From assembly GCF_011397635.1 (NCBI RefSeq), contig NC_064755.1:40654059-40718058 (forward strand): a stretch of DNA of 64,000 bases. The letters are read 5' to 3'. The translations under genes were made by a program, and so were the position numbers. The notes below the pieces were generated by a model. The model saw only the letters and a program-made list of their open reading frames with translations. It searched no databases and was not told the DNA's origin. Position 1 is the first letter of the stretch. Every line of letters starts with the position of its first letter. Shown here one piece after another: positions 54,907-64,000 of this stretch. Origin of the DNA: Epinephelus fuscoguttatus (taxonomy: Eukaryota; Chordata; Actinopteri; Perciformes; Serranidae).

Positions 54907-55512
54907 ATGATGGAGATACAGCCAGAACATTTCAACGACAACGTGGGAGACTCAGAAGAACAAAACACCATGTCTACTTCAGAGTGGGACTGCTCATCTC
55001 AGTTTGTTACTGAGGTGATGCAGGCATTCTTCAGGTGGCAGGCAGAGGAAGAGGCTAAAATCAATTTGGCCGGAGGTACACCCTCAGTGGCTGGCTCCTA
55101 CAGGGAGACACTGAGGGATAATGTTAGGAGGTTTTTTGACCCTCAGCGGTGCTGTACGGAGCAGCAGGGGGAGACATTTGTCCTCTCTAAAGAACAGGCC
55201 ATAGTCTTCTTAGAGATTTTTGAAAGGGCTTATGATGATACTGAAGCCCTGATGCAGTCTGTCGAAAGGTGGGAGACTGAGGAGGCTGTGGAATGCGCTC
55301 AGTTTGAGGTTGAGGAGGCTGAGTGCTCAGCGGTTTGTCCCACCCAACAAAAGGTGGAGGCAGAGCTGAGAGTCTTTTTTGACCTCCGCGAGAGTCTGCT
55401 GAGGATAGAGGAGAGACAGATGTTATACCTGCACCTGTCAGTACACAAACGTCTGACAGAAAAGATGAGAAATCTGCAGGCAGACGTGGCAGACACATCC
55501 TTAAAAGGATAA
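54907..55512 (+). CDS. Unrecognised acidic protein, N-terminal frame
   Basis: A TTTTTTCCCAACAG acceptor ends at 54876 and the first ATG follows at 54907 (MMEIQPEHFN). The frame codes about 201 acidic, helix-rich residues with many Glu (for example ERWETEEAVECAQFEVEEAE) and FFDLRESLLRIEERQMLYLH. It stops at 55512 after ADTSLKG. The -1 frame is open from about 55500 and reads KRIKPAFKRCWERCFGARPR into the long frame downstream, so the two belong to one gene separated by a one-base shift at TCCTTAAAAGGA. That could be a real frameshift mutation, a sequencing error in the A-run, or an unseen splice. No domain was recognised. Confidence 0.6.
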   Translation: MMEIQPEHFNDNVGDSEEQNTMSTSEWDCSSQFVTEVMQAFFRWQAEEEAKINLAGGTPSVAGSYRETLRDNVRRFFDPQRCCTEQQGETFVLSKEQAIVFLEIFERAYDDTEALMQSVERWETEEAVECAQFEVEEAECSAVCPTQQKVEAELRVFFDLRESLLRIEERQMLYLHLSVHKRLTEKMRNLQADVADTSLKG

Positions 55513-57251
55513 AGCCTGCATTCAAGCGCTGCTGGGAGCGCTGTTTTGGAGCAAGACCCAGGAATAGGATCCACTCCAGTAGGACCAAGGCTGCTGTGAA
55601 AGCAGACCTGACCTCTGATCCTCTGGAGTTTGTTGAGGATTTGGGACAGGACTTGGCTTCACCTGACAGCGTGTCCACTGCCCCAGTCGCCTCCAGTAAG
55701 GACCTCAACTTTGTTGATGATTGGGGTCAAGACTTAGACTCATCTGCCTGCGTATCACACAAGGTGGTGTCTCCCACTGCCTCAGTCGCCTCCAGTGAGG
55801 ACTTCAGGTCTGCTGAGAGTGCAGACCTGACCGCTGTCCCTCTGGAAAGCATGGCTATGGAAGGCATGGAGACACCAACAGAGAGCAGCCTTCTAGCAGA
55901 CATAGACGCAACTCCAGGACCATCAGGAGTGGAAAATGTCACTGAAGCTGCCCAGGAAGTAATGAGCGATGTGGTCATTGACATCAGAGACCCTTTTCTG
56001 GAGGATATCCCCGACTTGGAGTGTGACCTGATGTTAACTGTCACCTCCCTGGAGAGTGAAAGGGACATCAGTGAGTCCAATGCTCCTGCAGTCTGGGCAT
56101 GGCAAAGGGAACAGGCTCAGAGAGACAGTGAGTCAGTGTCACAAACACCTGCACTCGTAGTGTCTGAGCAGCTGTCTCCTCAGACACTACGAGTGCAGGT
56201 GTCTCCTCAGACACCTGCACTCGTAGTGTCTGAGCAGCTGTCTCCTCAGACACTACAAGTGCAGGTGTCTCCTCAGACACCTGCACTCATAGTGTCTGAG
56301 CAGCTGTCTCCTCAGACACCTGCACTCATAGTGTCTGAGCAGCTGTCTCCTCAGACACTACAAGTGCAGGTGTCTCCTCAGACACCTGCACTCATAGTGT
56401 CTGAGCAGCTGTCTCCTCAGACACCTGCACTCATAGTGTCTGAGCAGCTGTCTCCTCAGACACTACAAGTGCAGGTGTCTCCTCAGACACCTGCACTCAT
56501 AGTGTCTGAGCAGCTGTCACCTCAGACACCTGCACTTACAGTGTCTGAGCAGCTGTCTCCTCAGACACCTGCACTCATAGTGTCTGAGCAGCTGTCTCCT
56601 CAGACACCTGCACTCACAGTGTCTGAGCGGCTGTCTCCTCAGACACCTGCACTCATAGTGTCTGAGCAGCTGTCTCCTCAGACACCTGCACTCACAGTGT
56701 CTGAGCAGCTGTCTCCTCAGACACCTGCACTCATAGTGTCTGAGCAGCTGTCTCCTCAGACACTACAAGTGCAGGTGTCTCCTCAGACACCTGCACTTGT
56801 AGTTTCTGAGGAGACAGCTGCTGAACAGGATTCATCTGCACAGACAAACATCAACAAATTGTCTGTCAGGGTCCTTGTACAGAAGCTGGTTACAAGGACC
56901 TTTAGGAAAGCAGGGATGGATGCCAACCCACGTCCCATAGCTGACCGCCTGTTTGAGAAGATATGGGCTGAAATTGAGGGAGAAGATTTTGAAATTCTCC
57001 CAGAAACATTCAAAAGTCTTGATAAGAATGTTTTTAAAGACCTTTGCCAACACTGGGGCAGTGCACAGATGGTGCTGGTTTCAGTGAATCAGGATGAATC
57101 CAGGGTGGATGACTACGTCGCCACTACTTTTAAACAACACCTGATGACACCAGCAAAGAGGCCCAATGCCATCTCCAGGTTCTTCTCCAGGGTGGGCAAA
57201 GTGATCTCACGGCCCTTCACTGCACGCCATAGACAGGCCAGTCACATTTAG
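55513..57251 (+). CDS. Unrecognised repeat protein, C-terminal frame
   Basis: This frame is open from about 55500; the first in-frame ATG is well inside it, so it is read as the continuation of the 54907 frame. It has a Ser/Asp/Glu-rich part with two EDLGQDLASP / DDWGQDLDSS repeats and two VASS-D/E-D motifs, then a repeat array (about 56146-56815), then a compact unique C-terminus: INKLSVRVLVQKLVTRTFRK, NPRPIADRLFEKIWAEIEGE, LPETFKSLDKNVFKDLCQHW and a basic tail RFFSRVGKVISRPFTARHRQ. The C-terminus looks like a folded helical domain, not low complexity, and suggests a conserved family. No signal peptide or membrane segment is seen. It is not recognised; it may be a fish-specific multicopy gene or a transposon-associated protein. 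Confidence 0.65.
56146..56815 (+). repeat. Coding array of nested inverted repeats (39-bp and 27-bp units)
   Basis: The protein has 14 copies of TPAL-x-VSEQLSPQ (13 residues, 39 bp; the last one ends SEETAAEQ) and 5 copies of TL-R/Q-VQVSPQ (9 residues, 27 bp). The second unit is the reverse complement of the first: 56179-56204 and 56209-56234 are exact inverted repeats of 26 bp around CCTC, and 56145-56167 pairs with 56180-56202 around a 12-base loop. The minus strand is also open over the first units and reads SEETPALVVSEETAAQTLRV. Confidence 0.92.
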
Positions 57252-57263
57252 GTGACATATAGT

Positions 57264-57319
57264 ATACATGTTGAAGGAAAACATAGTTTGGGGTGAGCCT
57301 TTTTTCCTTCAACATGTAT
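57264..57319 (+). other. Perfect 18-bp stem, 20-nt loop hairpin
   Basis: ATACATGTTGAAGGAAAA (57264-57281) and TTTTCCTTCAACATGTAT (57302-57319) are exact reverse complements. It begins 12 bases after the stop codon of the unrecognised gene. It would form a stable stem in the 3' UTR. The stem is short for a microRNA precursor. Confidence 0.7.
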
Positions 57320-57479
57320 GTAATAGAGAGCTCAAGTGCTACCTCCATTCAGGTAACCTCCAGGTTACCTTTTGCTCCACTGGTCTATGCAGGGCAGTGA
57401 CTTTGGAGCAAGAAACATGTGGGGCAGGACTTGAGTTCTTAAGACTACCTGAGGAGTCAGCAGTGCGATCTCACAGGCG

Positions 57480-58620
57480 AGGGTTCGATTGTCGGTCCTG
57501 AGCCTTTGTGAGTTTGTGTGCTGACTGTTTAGGTAGTGCGGGTTTTCTCCGGGTGCTCCGGTTCGCCCGCAGGAAAAACTAATTGGATTTGATACCACTA
57601 TATAAATAAATTAATTAATTCATTGGCCATCTTATCTCATATTGTATTATCATTTGTTGTCAAAGCTGTAAAGATTCAACTCAGGCTGTACTTCTGTTAG
57701 CATTGAGACTGTGAAGCTAAGATAAGATGCAATGCATGGTTGCATCTCTCAATCTATTTTGACCTAACTAATTAACCTTTTAGAGCTCCATTCCTCCAAA
57801 CTTATGTTTGAAGAGTTAGACTTTGAGTGTTTCATGCACCAGTTTCAACATATAAAATTCTGCATTCACAGATTGTCAGTTTTCACTAAGTCTCATATTC
57901 ACTGTGAGCAACTGACAGTAACTGAAAATACCAAACATCAGAGTTGTTGAAGCATTGTGCAGTGTATATGGTTGTGTATAATTGTGTATACTGAGTGTGT
58001 TTGCTTGTCTGGTTTTCTGATGATACCTGTGGTAGCGGGGTCCTTTTTTTAAAAAAACAACAACAACAAAAAAACTCCTTAGAAGTTGGAAAAACACAGG
58101 GGGAAAAAATGTAACAGTATGATTTATCATGACGGCCTCCTGAGGTGCAAATAAAAATATTTATGAAAAAAAAGAAAGAAAGAAAACCAAACAAACAAGC
58201 AACAAAAAGGAGAACCCCAGGATGGGATACCCATGAATGAAAGGGAATAAGGACGGGATACACATGTGTGTGTATTTCCACATTATCGTCTTTTTCGTGG
58301 CATGTGACTGATGATATGCGCCACGATTGGCTGAAACCCCACGTGGGTGACTGCAAGGGATGTGTATGTATTGGTCAGTGAGGTCACTTGACAAAAAAAA
58401 GCTTTGTGATTGGTCAGAATAGGTCAGCAACAAAGTAATGCAAAGTCCTCGTTATTGGTTGACCTATACATGTACTAAGTGGAGAGATGTCAGAGTGGGT
58501 TGCCCATGACAGGCGCACCGAGCGGTTGTATGTTGATTTGTCGAAGTGGCTTGACTGACTATAATAAATGAGGACCTTTGACTTTTAAGACTTGTATTTG
58601 AGCTTCATAGTAATGTTACA
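57480..58620. other. Stretch with a LINE/SINE-like fragment and no gene
   Basis: 57480-57600 (GAGGGTTCGATTGTCGGTCC, GTGCGGGTTTTCTCCGGGTG) is a short relative of the repeat at 18364-18700, ending near TATATAAATAAATTAATTAA. The rest holds poly-A and poly-T runs and no recognised exon. Confidence 0.5.
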
Positions 58621-58790
58621 GAGCTCTCAATCAGCAGCAATAAATAAATAAATAAATAGAAATACAATGATAACACGTGATTGATGATAAATAAATAGCA
58701 GCAATAAATAAGTAGAAATACAATGATAACATGATTGATGATAAATAAATAAATAGCAGCAATAAATAAATAAATACATAGCAGCAATGT
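58621..58790. repeat. (AAAT)n-based minisatellite
   Basis: The unit AGCAGCAATAAATAAATA and GAAATACAATGATAACA-x-TGATTGATGATAA alternate about four times. Reading frames within it are meaningless. Confidence 0.7.
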
Positions 58791-58802
58791 AGGCTAAGTT
58801 AC

Positions 58803-59132
58803 TGTAGCGACCCTGCAGTAAATGTTCGGTTATAATGTCAATGTTCTGTGAGTTAATGGCATGTTTGGGATTGAATGAGTATAGGTAGGGGTGCGGGGTG
58901 CGAGTGTGATGGGAATGAGGGCTGTGTGAGTGCGTGACGTGTGCTGGTGTGTGTATGAGCGAGCTGGAGGAGAGAGAAGCAGTGCACAGTTTGAGTTACA
59001 GCTAATGTAAATTTTTGTTTGTTGGTTGTTTTGGCGTGGTTATGGCCAACAGTAACCTCTACTGTTCCGTAATAAACGGTGGTTTGCCGAATAACTGCGT
59101 CGTCCTTCCCACACGTCCTGGCGGACGCTACA
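58803..59132 (+). mobile_element. Solo LTR of an LTR retrotransposon
   Basis: The 330-bp element begins TGTAGCG and ends CGCTACA, exact inverted termini with TG..CA, and is flanked by TTAC on both sides (58799-58802 and 59133-59136). AATAAA at about 59071 is placed as a polyadenylation signal would be in an LTR. No internal gag-pol region is next to it, so it is a solo LTR left by recombination. Confidence 0.8.
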
Positions 59133-60035
59133 TTACCTTTTAAATTATGTGGAGCAGCACCAGCTTTCCAGGTGATTTATTCTTTAATAATTAACTTCAA
59201 ATATTTAAAGTTAGTCCTTAAAATTGCTTTCAGTAATGTAAACATTTCCATGCGCGCAATAATGTCACTGTAGAAAATACCATGGGACATTTACACAGTG
59301 GTGAAGAGTGTTGGACTGGAAGTGTTGCAAGTTTTGCCTCCGTGTGACCGTGAAAAATGAGGTGAATATAGTTGATTGAAAACACACATTAAATATGGCT
59401 TAACAGAGACAATTTCAAACACAAGTACGCAAATTAGCTTCACTATAAATCGCAGAACTTACAAACACTTGTCTTTATCTGGACACATTTCCCCCACCAA
59501 TACAACATGCTAACGTTATTAGAACAAGTCTACTGAGCAAACTGGAGGTCCTTAATTTTACATTGTATAAATTAGCCTAGCATCTAGCGATCTTTTCCTC
59601 TTCTCATATAAAGCCAGGGACAACAACAGCAACATGTAACAAAGGTAACAGTACATAATTTGGCTGGATTACAACTCACAACATTCACCGACAAAACAAC
59701 TGTCTTATACTAAACACGTTTTCCAAGCAAGTACAACATGCTAACGTTATTAGCACCAGCCTATGGCATTTTGTAAAATGTCTTCAGTCCTGTGTGTGTG
59801 TGTGTGTGTGTGTGTCTGTGTCTGTGTATCGGTGAATATCAACCTGGACCTATGAGCTCACTGCTAACTGCTATGTGACTCCTGGGTGAGGCAGATAATC
59901 TCAGAGATTTAGTTGAAGCACGTCTCTCAAGCTGCTGGCCTTTCCTTAAAAACAAAAACTCAGATTGTTACAATTTGTATACTCAGAGAGAGAGGACAAC
60001 CTGACAAATAAGCAGTGTGAAATTTGAGTTTGTAC
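59133..60035. repeat. Interspersed repeat related to 24830-25070, plus (TG)n
   Basis: 59400-59660 and again 59670-59770 match the repeat in the intron of TRIM gene D (AACACTTGTCTTTATCTGGA, ACAACATGCTAACGTTATTA). A short (TG)n run lies at 59796-59815. No gene was seen. Confidence 0.6.
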
Positions 60036-60391
60036 CAGTGTTAATTTTGACAAGAATTTTTAATTTCATTTTAGTCTTAGTCACTCACCAAAGACTGGAT
60101 TTAGTTAAAGTCACATTTTAGTCTTTTAGTTTAGTTTTGTTTTAGTTCAAATTTAGTCAGTGGAAATCAGGTTTAGTTTAGTCTCATTTTAGTCTTTTGA
60201 CATAATTTGACAATTTTGTTATACTGTAATAGATTTTGCAAAAGGATGTTTGTCATGGTAGTAAAACCTCCATTGTAAGCATACCTTTAAAAGTGTGTTT
60301 AGTCATTTAAACTAAGAATGTACCATAGTCTTGACAGCAGGAGTGAAAAAATTGAATTTCCCCTCAGGGGGATTAATAAAAGTATATAAAA

Positions 60392-60427
<36 letters not shown>

Positions 60428-61030
60428 TAAAATTAAAATTACTCTTGTATAATAAAAATGAATGTCTAAGGCTTGTTAGAAAAAGTGCAACACATAATCA
60501 TGTCCTTCACAGGTTCTTGTTTATTTTCTGTATATTTGTACAAATGACTTACAACCTGCAAGAATAAAACTCCAATCCTCTTAAGACAACAAAAGAAGAT
60601 CATAACAGCTTAACTGTTATTATGCCCATTTTAATTTAGTATTTTTTAATGTTTTTTTATTGACCGTATTAATGCTTCATTTTCAAATAAACATTTGGAA
60701 ACGAAAATGTATGCTTGGGTGTACTTTTACAGAGTTTTACAGGCGTTGTTGTTCCCGGCTTCCTGCTGTGGAGCCAAGGCTTCTGTGTGGCAAAACTGGA
60801 CGTGCACCGCCACCGCGCGGAGGGCAGAAAGATAGACTGAGAGTTCTGCCAGATTGTCTGTCCGGCCAGCGTCACCTTTTCACTCATCACTTCATAATGA
60901 AGAGAGATTTCGTTTTAGTTTTTGTTGTCAGTATTTATTAAATTTACGTTCTCGTCACAAATTAGTCATGCAATAAAGGGTCATCAATGAAAAGTTTTGG
61001 TTTAAGTTTTATTTGACAAAATTAACACTG
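60036..61030. mobile_element. hAT-type element with exact 8-bp target duplication
   Basis: It begins CAGTGTTAATTTTGACAAGA and ends TTTGACAAAATTAACACTG, flanked on both sides by GTTTGTAC (60028-60035 and 61031-61038). The interior has TTTAGTC-rich subterminal sequence, a LINE-like tail with poly-A and (AT)n at about 60360-60430, and no transposase. It is non-autonomous. Confidence 0.9.
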
Positions 61031-61094
61031 GTTTGTACTTTAAACAATCATGAGTGTACTAGTGGGTTAGATAACTGGCACAATCAGCTGTCCT

Positions 61095-61890
61095 CCAGAG
61101 GTTTCTGGTCTCACTTAACACTGAGCTCAACAGCGTCAGTTAATGGAGTTTCTCTAACTTTCAGGCTCAATGTGACAAATGTATAAGTCTGTTTGCTTCT
61201 GAAGAAACAGTGTTTGAAAAAGCACAAGTTTTACTCCACTTTGACCAAAAATGATGTATGTAGAGTAGAAATTGTGGGTGTGACAGCGAGTTGGAGAGAA
61301 ATGCTGAGGAAGCTCTCTGCACTCTGACAGTTGAGTCCTCCACTCTCGCTCAAAAGATTCTGTCCAATACACCCATATGTGAAAAACCTGAAAAGGGTGT
61401 TTTTAACCAAGCTTCAAACAAGTTTAAAAATTTTAAAAAGTTAAATTGTGTTTTGAAAGTTGAATCGAACCCACAATGTACACAACATGTGGGACATTTC
61501 AAGGTTTGAATGGAGTTTCTATGTGAAGGTATGAATGAGGAGATAGGAGTTGAACATGCTTGAAATAACTTTAATTTGTGGTGAATTTGAACATTCTGCC
61601 ATCCATTTGAATGGGGAAAAAATTCCCCCCAAAAGTTGAGTATTTCATAAAGTAACTAGAAAATGCATTTCCTGCGGAACATACGTGTGGATGCTGAATG
61701 CTGAAATGAATTCAAGACCATGCCTGAAAATGCAGAAAGTGCAGAAATATCAAACAAATTGCTACAAACATCTGAAAATCCTCACAGAGCTGAACATTTT
61801 GACATTTGATTGGTTTCTGTAGCTCAAAGTATGTAAAAGTAGTGATTAATCAAAACATGTACAGGAGAAGTACTGTAGGAGAAGCAGTAC
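61095..61890 (+). repeat. Long interspersed repeat, copy 2
   Basis: 61108-61667 matches copy 1 at 52030-52558 and 61738-61880 matches 51853-52000. The order of the two parts is swapped relative to copy 1, as if both were cut out of a tandem array. An 18-base insertion (GTTGAACATGCTTGAAAT region, near 61550) distinguishes this copy. Confidence 0.75.
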
Positions 61891-63061
61891 TACTACAAGT
61901 AGGCGTAGGATTGGGTAGGGACGGTAGGGACACATCCCTACCAATATCCAGCCCCTTCTGTATTGTCCCTACCAATATAAGGGTCATTCCATGGAATCGG
62001 AGCCCTTTAGTGGCTCAAAGAGGTAAGCAGTCATAAAAGTTTAAAATAATTTATAAATATGTAATTTTAAAAGTATAACTTTGCTGTCTGCCTGTCATAT
62101 AACATAAAATTAGTAAATTAAATAATATTTTAAATATATAAAACAACTTTATACTGATGAGAGTGAGGTTTTTGGTCTGTCCCTCACTAGAATAGTTTTA
62201 CTTCAGCAGGACCTTTAATTCATAAAATGTGGGGGAAAAGATCTTTTTCCCATTTACATATTGTTTTATGTGTGAACTTATTGTTAAACAATGTTTTTGG
62301 CATAAATATATGCTATTTTTTAAAATATATGTACATTTATCTGTGTCCCCTGATTTCATGTCAACCCTGTTATCCTCACCAAAATACCCCTGTAAAATAA
62401 TGGTACTTTCCAGAAATGCCATAATTTACAGAAAGTTGCATCATCATTTAAACTGGATGCTAGCACCTCAAAGACAAGTGAGTTTCTCCCACTTCTGATG
62501 TACTATTTTTGATGTTTTACAATATTTGACCAGGGGGGACAACCATACCATGTCAGTCCTGTTATCATTTTTCAACATATAAATCAAAATAATTTCAAAT
62601 TTCTCACAATATAATCAAAATCTACAAATAATAACCTTTTAAAGTACACAACATGTGCTTTGTGAACATTAGCTTTTAGCTAGCAATGAGCGCATTTGAT
62701 TAAAATGGTCAACCTGTTATTGTCAACCCTGTTACTTTTTTAGCGCAACAGGGGTGACATAGATCAGGGTTTAGCCTAGTTCCCCTGTCTTTAATGGTCA
62801 GCTTAATAAAATTAAAACATATTTTAAGGTTATGTGTGTATTATTGTTTACCCATATCATTTACTGAGGCTAGCATATAAGTCACATTTATATTTACTGC
62901 TGTTTGATTCCTAAGTATCATATAGGATGTGTACGTATTTTAATGTAATTTAGTGATGTTCCTTAGTTTATTTCCTTATTTATACTGTTTAGGCATTATT
63001 GTGTTGTGCTGATGATTCTACTGTATATTTACACTAAAATACATGTTTACAGATGAAAGTA
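61891..63061. other. Gene-free stretch
   Basis: The phrase GTCAACCCTGTTA and relatives (62358, 62553, 62730) recur on one strand, suggesting an old repeat. No exon was recognised apart from the short coding-like piece that follows. Confidence 0.4.
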
Positions 63062-63160
63062 ATATGCCATTAAGTGCAGCAGAAAGGCAGAGGTGATATC
63101 GTGCTCGCCGAGATGCAGATCCCGAAAGAAGGGCAAAGTTCTCATGTTGTTCAAATGTTG
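63062..63160 (+). pseudogene. Coding-like fragment with an in-frame stop
   Basis: After TGTTTACAG the sequence reads MPLSAAERQR, a TGA in place of an Arg codon, then YRARRDADPERRAKF. Arg-rich AERQR-x-YRARRDADPERR openings are common in fish repeat-encoded proteins as I recall them. With one stop and no continuation it is treated as a relic. Confidence 0.4.
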
Positions 63161-63234
63161 TTATATGCAAGTTGTTCTGTTTTTGCTTCACTGCCTTTGA
63201 AGAATTGTGTTACTTCTTTTGATGTAAAACTTTT

Positions 63235-63900
63235 AAAGGGGAACTAAACCCCCCTCTCTGGGCATTACTCCGCCCACAGCTTGATTTTAAAAAATTCAGA
63301 AAAGATAGGCGGAGCTGGGGGGGCGAATTGAAGATTGTCCCTTGCTGTGGGGAGAGAGGAGAGGGCTTCCCCAGAGGTCGGCCTCTTTATCCAATCCCTC
63401 TCCTCCACTTCGACTTATTTTCATTGTGCCAATGGTGGCTTGGAAAACCCCCCCAACTGTGTCACACGGGCAGAAGAGAAGGCGGCTGGAGCTCGGCCTC
63501 TTTCCCCCTGTTCACTTCCCCCTGACTTTTTTTTCACCCTGCTGACAGTGGAGCTTATATCCATTGTGCCGATGTTGGCTTGGAAAACCACCCCTAACTG
63601 TGTCACACGGGCAGAAGGGAAGGCGGCCGGAGCTCAGCCGGTCCCCTTCTCCACACTTTGACTTATTTTATCCTACTTGGTTCTATTTCTCCCTCTCTGG
63701 GAGCCTGGGTTCACCGCGCAGCAGCCCACCACATCCATCCATCCATCCACCCCTCCCTCCCTCGCGGCCCCGCACATATACCCCCGAGGCTCGGCTCTCT
63801 CTCACCGCACAGCGGCCCTCCACATCCCTCCCTCACCGCCCCGCACATATACTCCCAGGCCTCGGCACCTCTCCTTGACCAACTAACCTAAATACTATAA
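63235..63900 (+). repeat. GC-rich tandem repeat at the right edge
   Basis: CATTGTGCCAATGGTGGCTT at 63422 recurs at 63562 as CATTGTGCCGATGTTGGCTT; both continue through TGTGTCACACGGGCAGAAG and GAAGGCGGC-GGAGCTC. The period is about 140 bp. Beyond it CCTCCCTC-rich and CCGCACATATAC repeats occur twice. The overlapping open frames reflect base composition. Confidence 0.65.
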
Positions 63901-64000
63901 ACACACTACTAACTGTAAACCTTCACTAAAATACACTATGCTAACAATGCAATTCGTCAAATTACTAGCTATTCTCTCTGCTCTACTACTCTCTCTGCTC

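Noticed and set aside
55187-55708. 173-codon minus-strand frame opposite the unrecognised gene
   Set aside because: It crosses the frame change and has Ser/Pro-rich composition typical of antisense to acidic coding sequence; no domain.
56146-56815. CRISPR-like array
   Set aside because: The repeats are contiguous, lie in an open protein frame and have no unique spacers.
57264-57319. MicroRNA precursor
   Set aside because: The stem is only 18 bp (19 with a wobble pair), shorter than usual for a microRNA, with no further pairing at its base.
63328-63891. Overlapping plus-strand frames at the right edge as genes
   Set aside because: Three frames are open at once over a GC-rich tandem repeat, which points to composition and not coding.

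Overview
This window looks like nuclear DNA from a bony fish, most likely a percomorph teleost. Introns have GT/AG borders, the DNA is AT-rich and crowded with transposons of teleost type (Tc1/mariner, hAT, Harbinger, LINE 3' ends, a tRNA-derived SINE), and the recognisable genes are vertebrate genes. Identities come from reading translations against remembered families; no database search was run.

Layout. 1-7.1 kb: repeats plus what is probably intron 1 of an slc7a10 (Asc-1)-like amino-acid transporter, whose first coding exon lies on the minus strand at 7123-7276; the rest of that gene is off the left edge. 8.6-42.3 kb: a cluster of six plus-strand TRIM genes of the fish bloodthirsty/TRIM39-like type, called A to F here (start codons at 11079, 16008, 19779, 27789, 32775, 40903). 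Each has a single coding exon. Five (A, C, D, E, F) have a visible untranslated leader exon ending in a GTGAGT donor, and three leaders carry interferon-response-like sequence. 43.9-44.9 kb: three minus-strand exons of faap24. In human, SLC7A10 and FAAP24 share chromosome band 19q13, so the TRIM cluster seems to sit inside a conserved block. 46.8-48.8 kb: two orphan exons resembling a carboxypeptidase-X/AEBP1 gene. 54.9-57.3 kb: an unrecognised coding region in two frames with an unusual internal repeat. 57.5-64 kb: mobile elements only.

Most interesting result. The six TRIM paralogues have diverged by domain loss. A and E keep RING, two B-boxes, coiled coil and PRY/SPRY. B has lost its first B-box through a 66-bp in-frame deletion bounded by a 6-bp repeat. 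D and F have lost most of the B-box region, and the fused remnants now form a hydrophobic segment that looks membrane-spanning. C has also lost the RING, so it reads as a membrane anchor, coiled coil and PRY/SPRY, like the cytoplasmic half of a butyrophilin without its ectodomain. All six frames are intact. This suggests membrane-tethered TRIM derivatives that arose inside one interferon-responsive cluster.

Second, the coding region at 54.9-57.3 kb holds a repeat array of about 670 bp built from nested inverted repeats. One unit read on either strand gives related peptides, and both peptide types occur in the plus-strand protein. A 26-bp tandem repeat carrying TGACATCA lies just upstream. Mobile elements with clear ends include several hAT insertions with 8-bp target duplications (one nested in another and carrying a decayed P2X7-tail-like domain), three Tc1 copies, a TTAA-flanked foldback element and a solo LTR.
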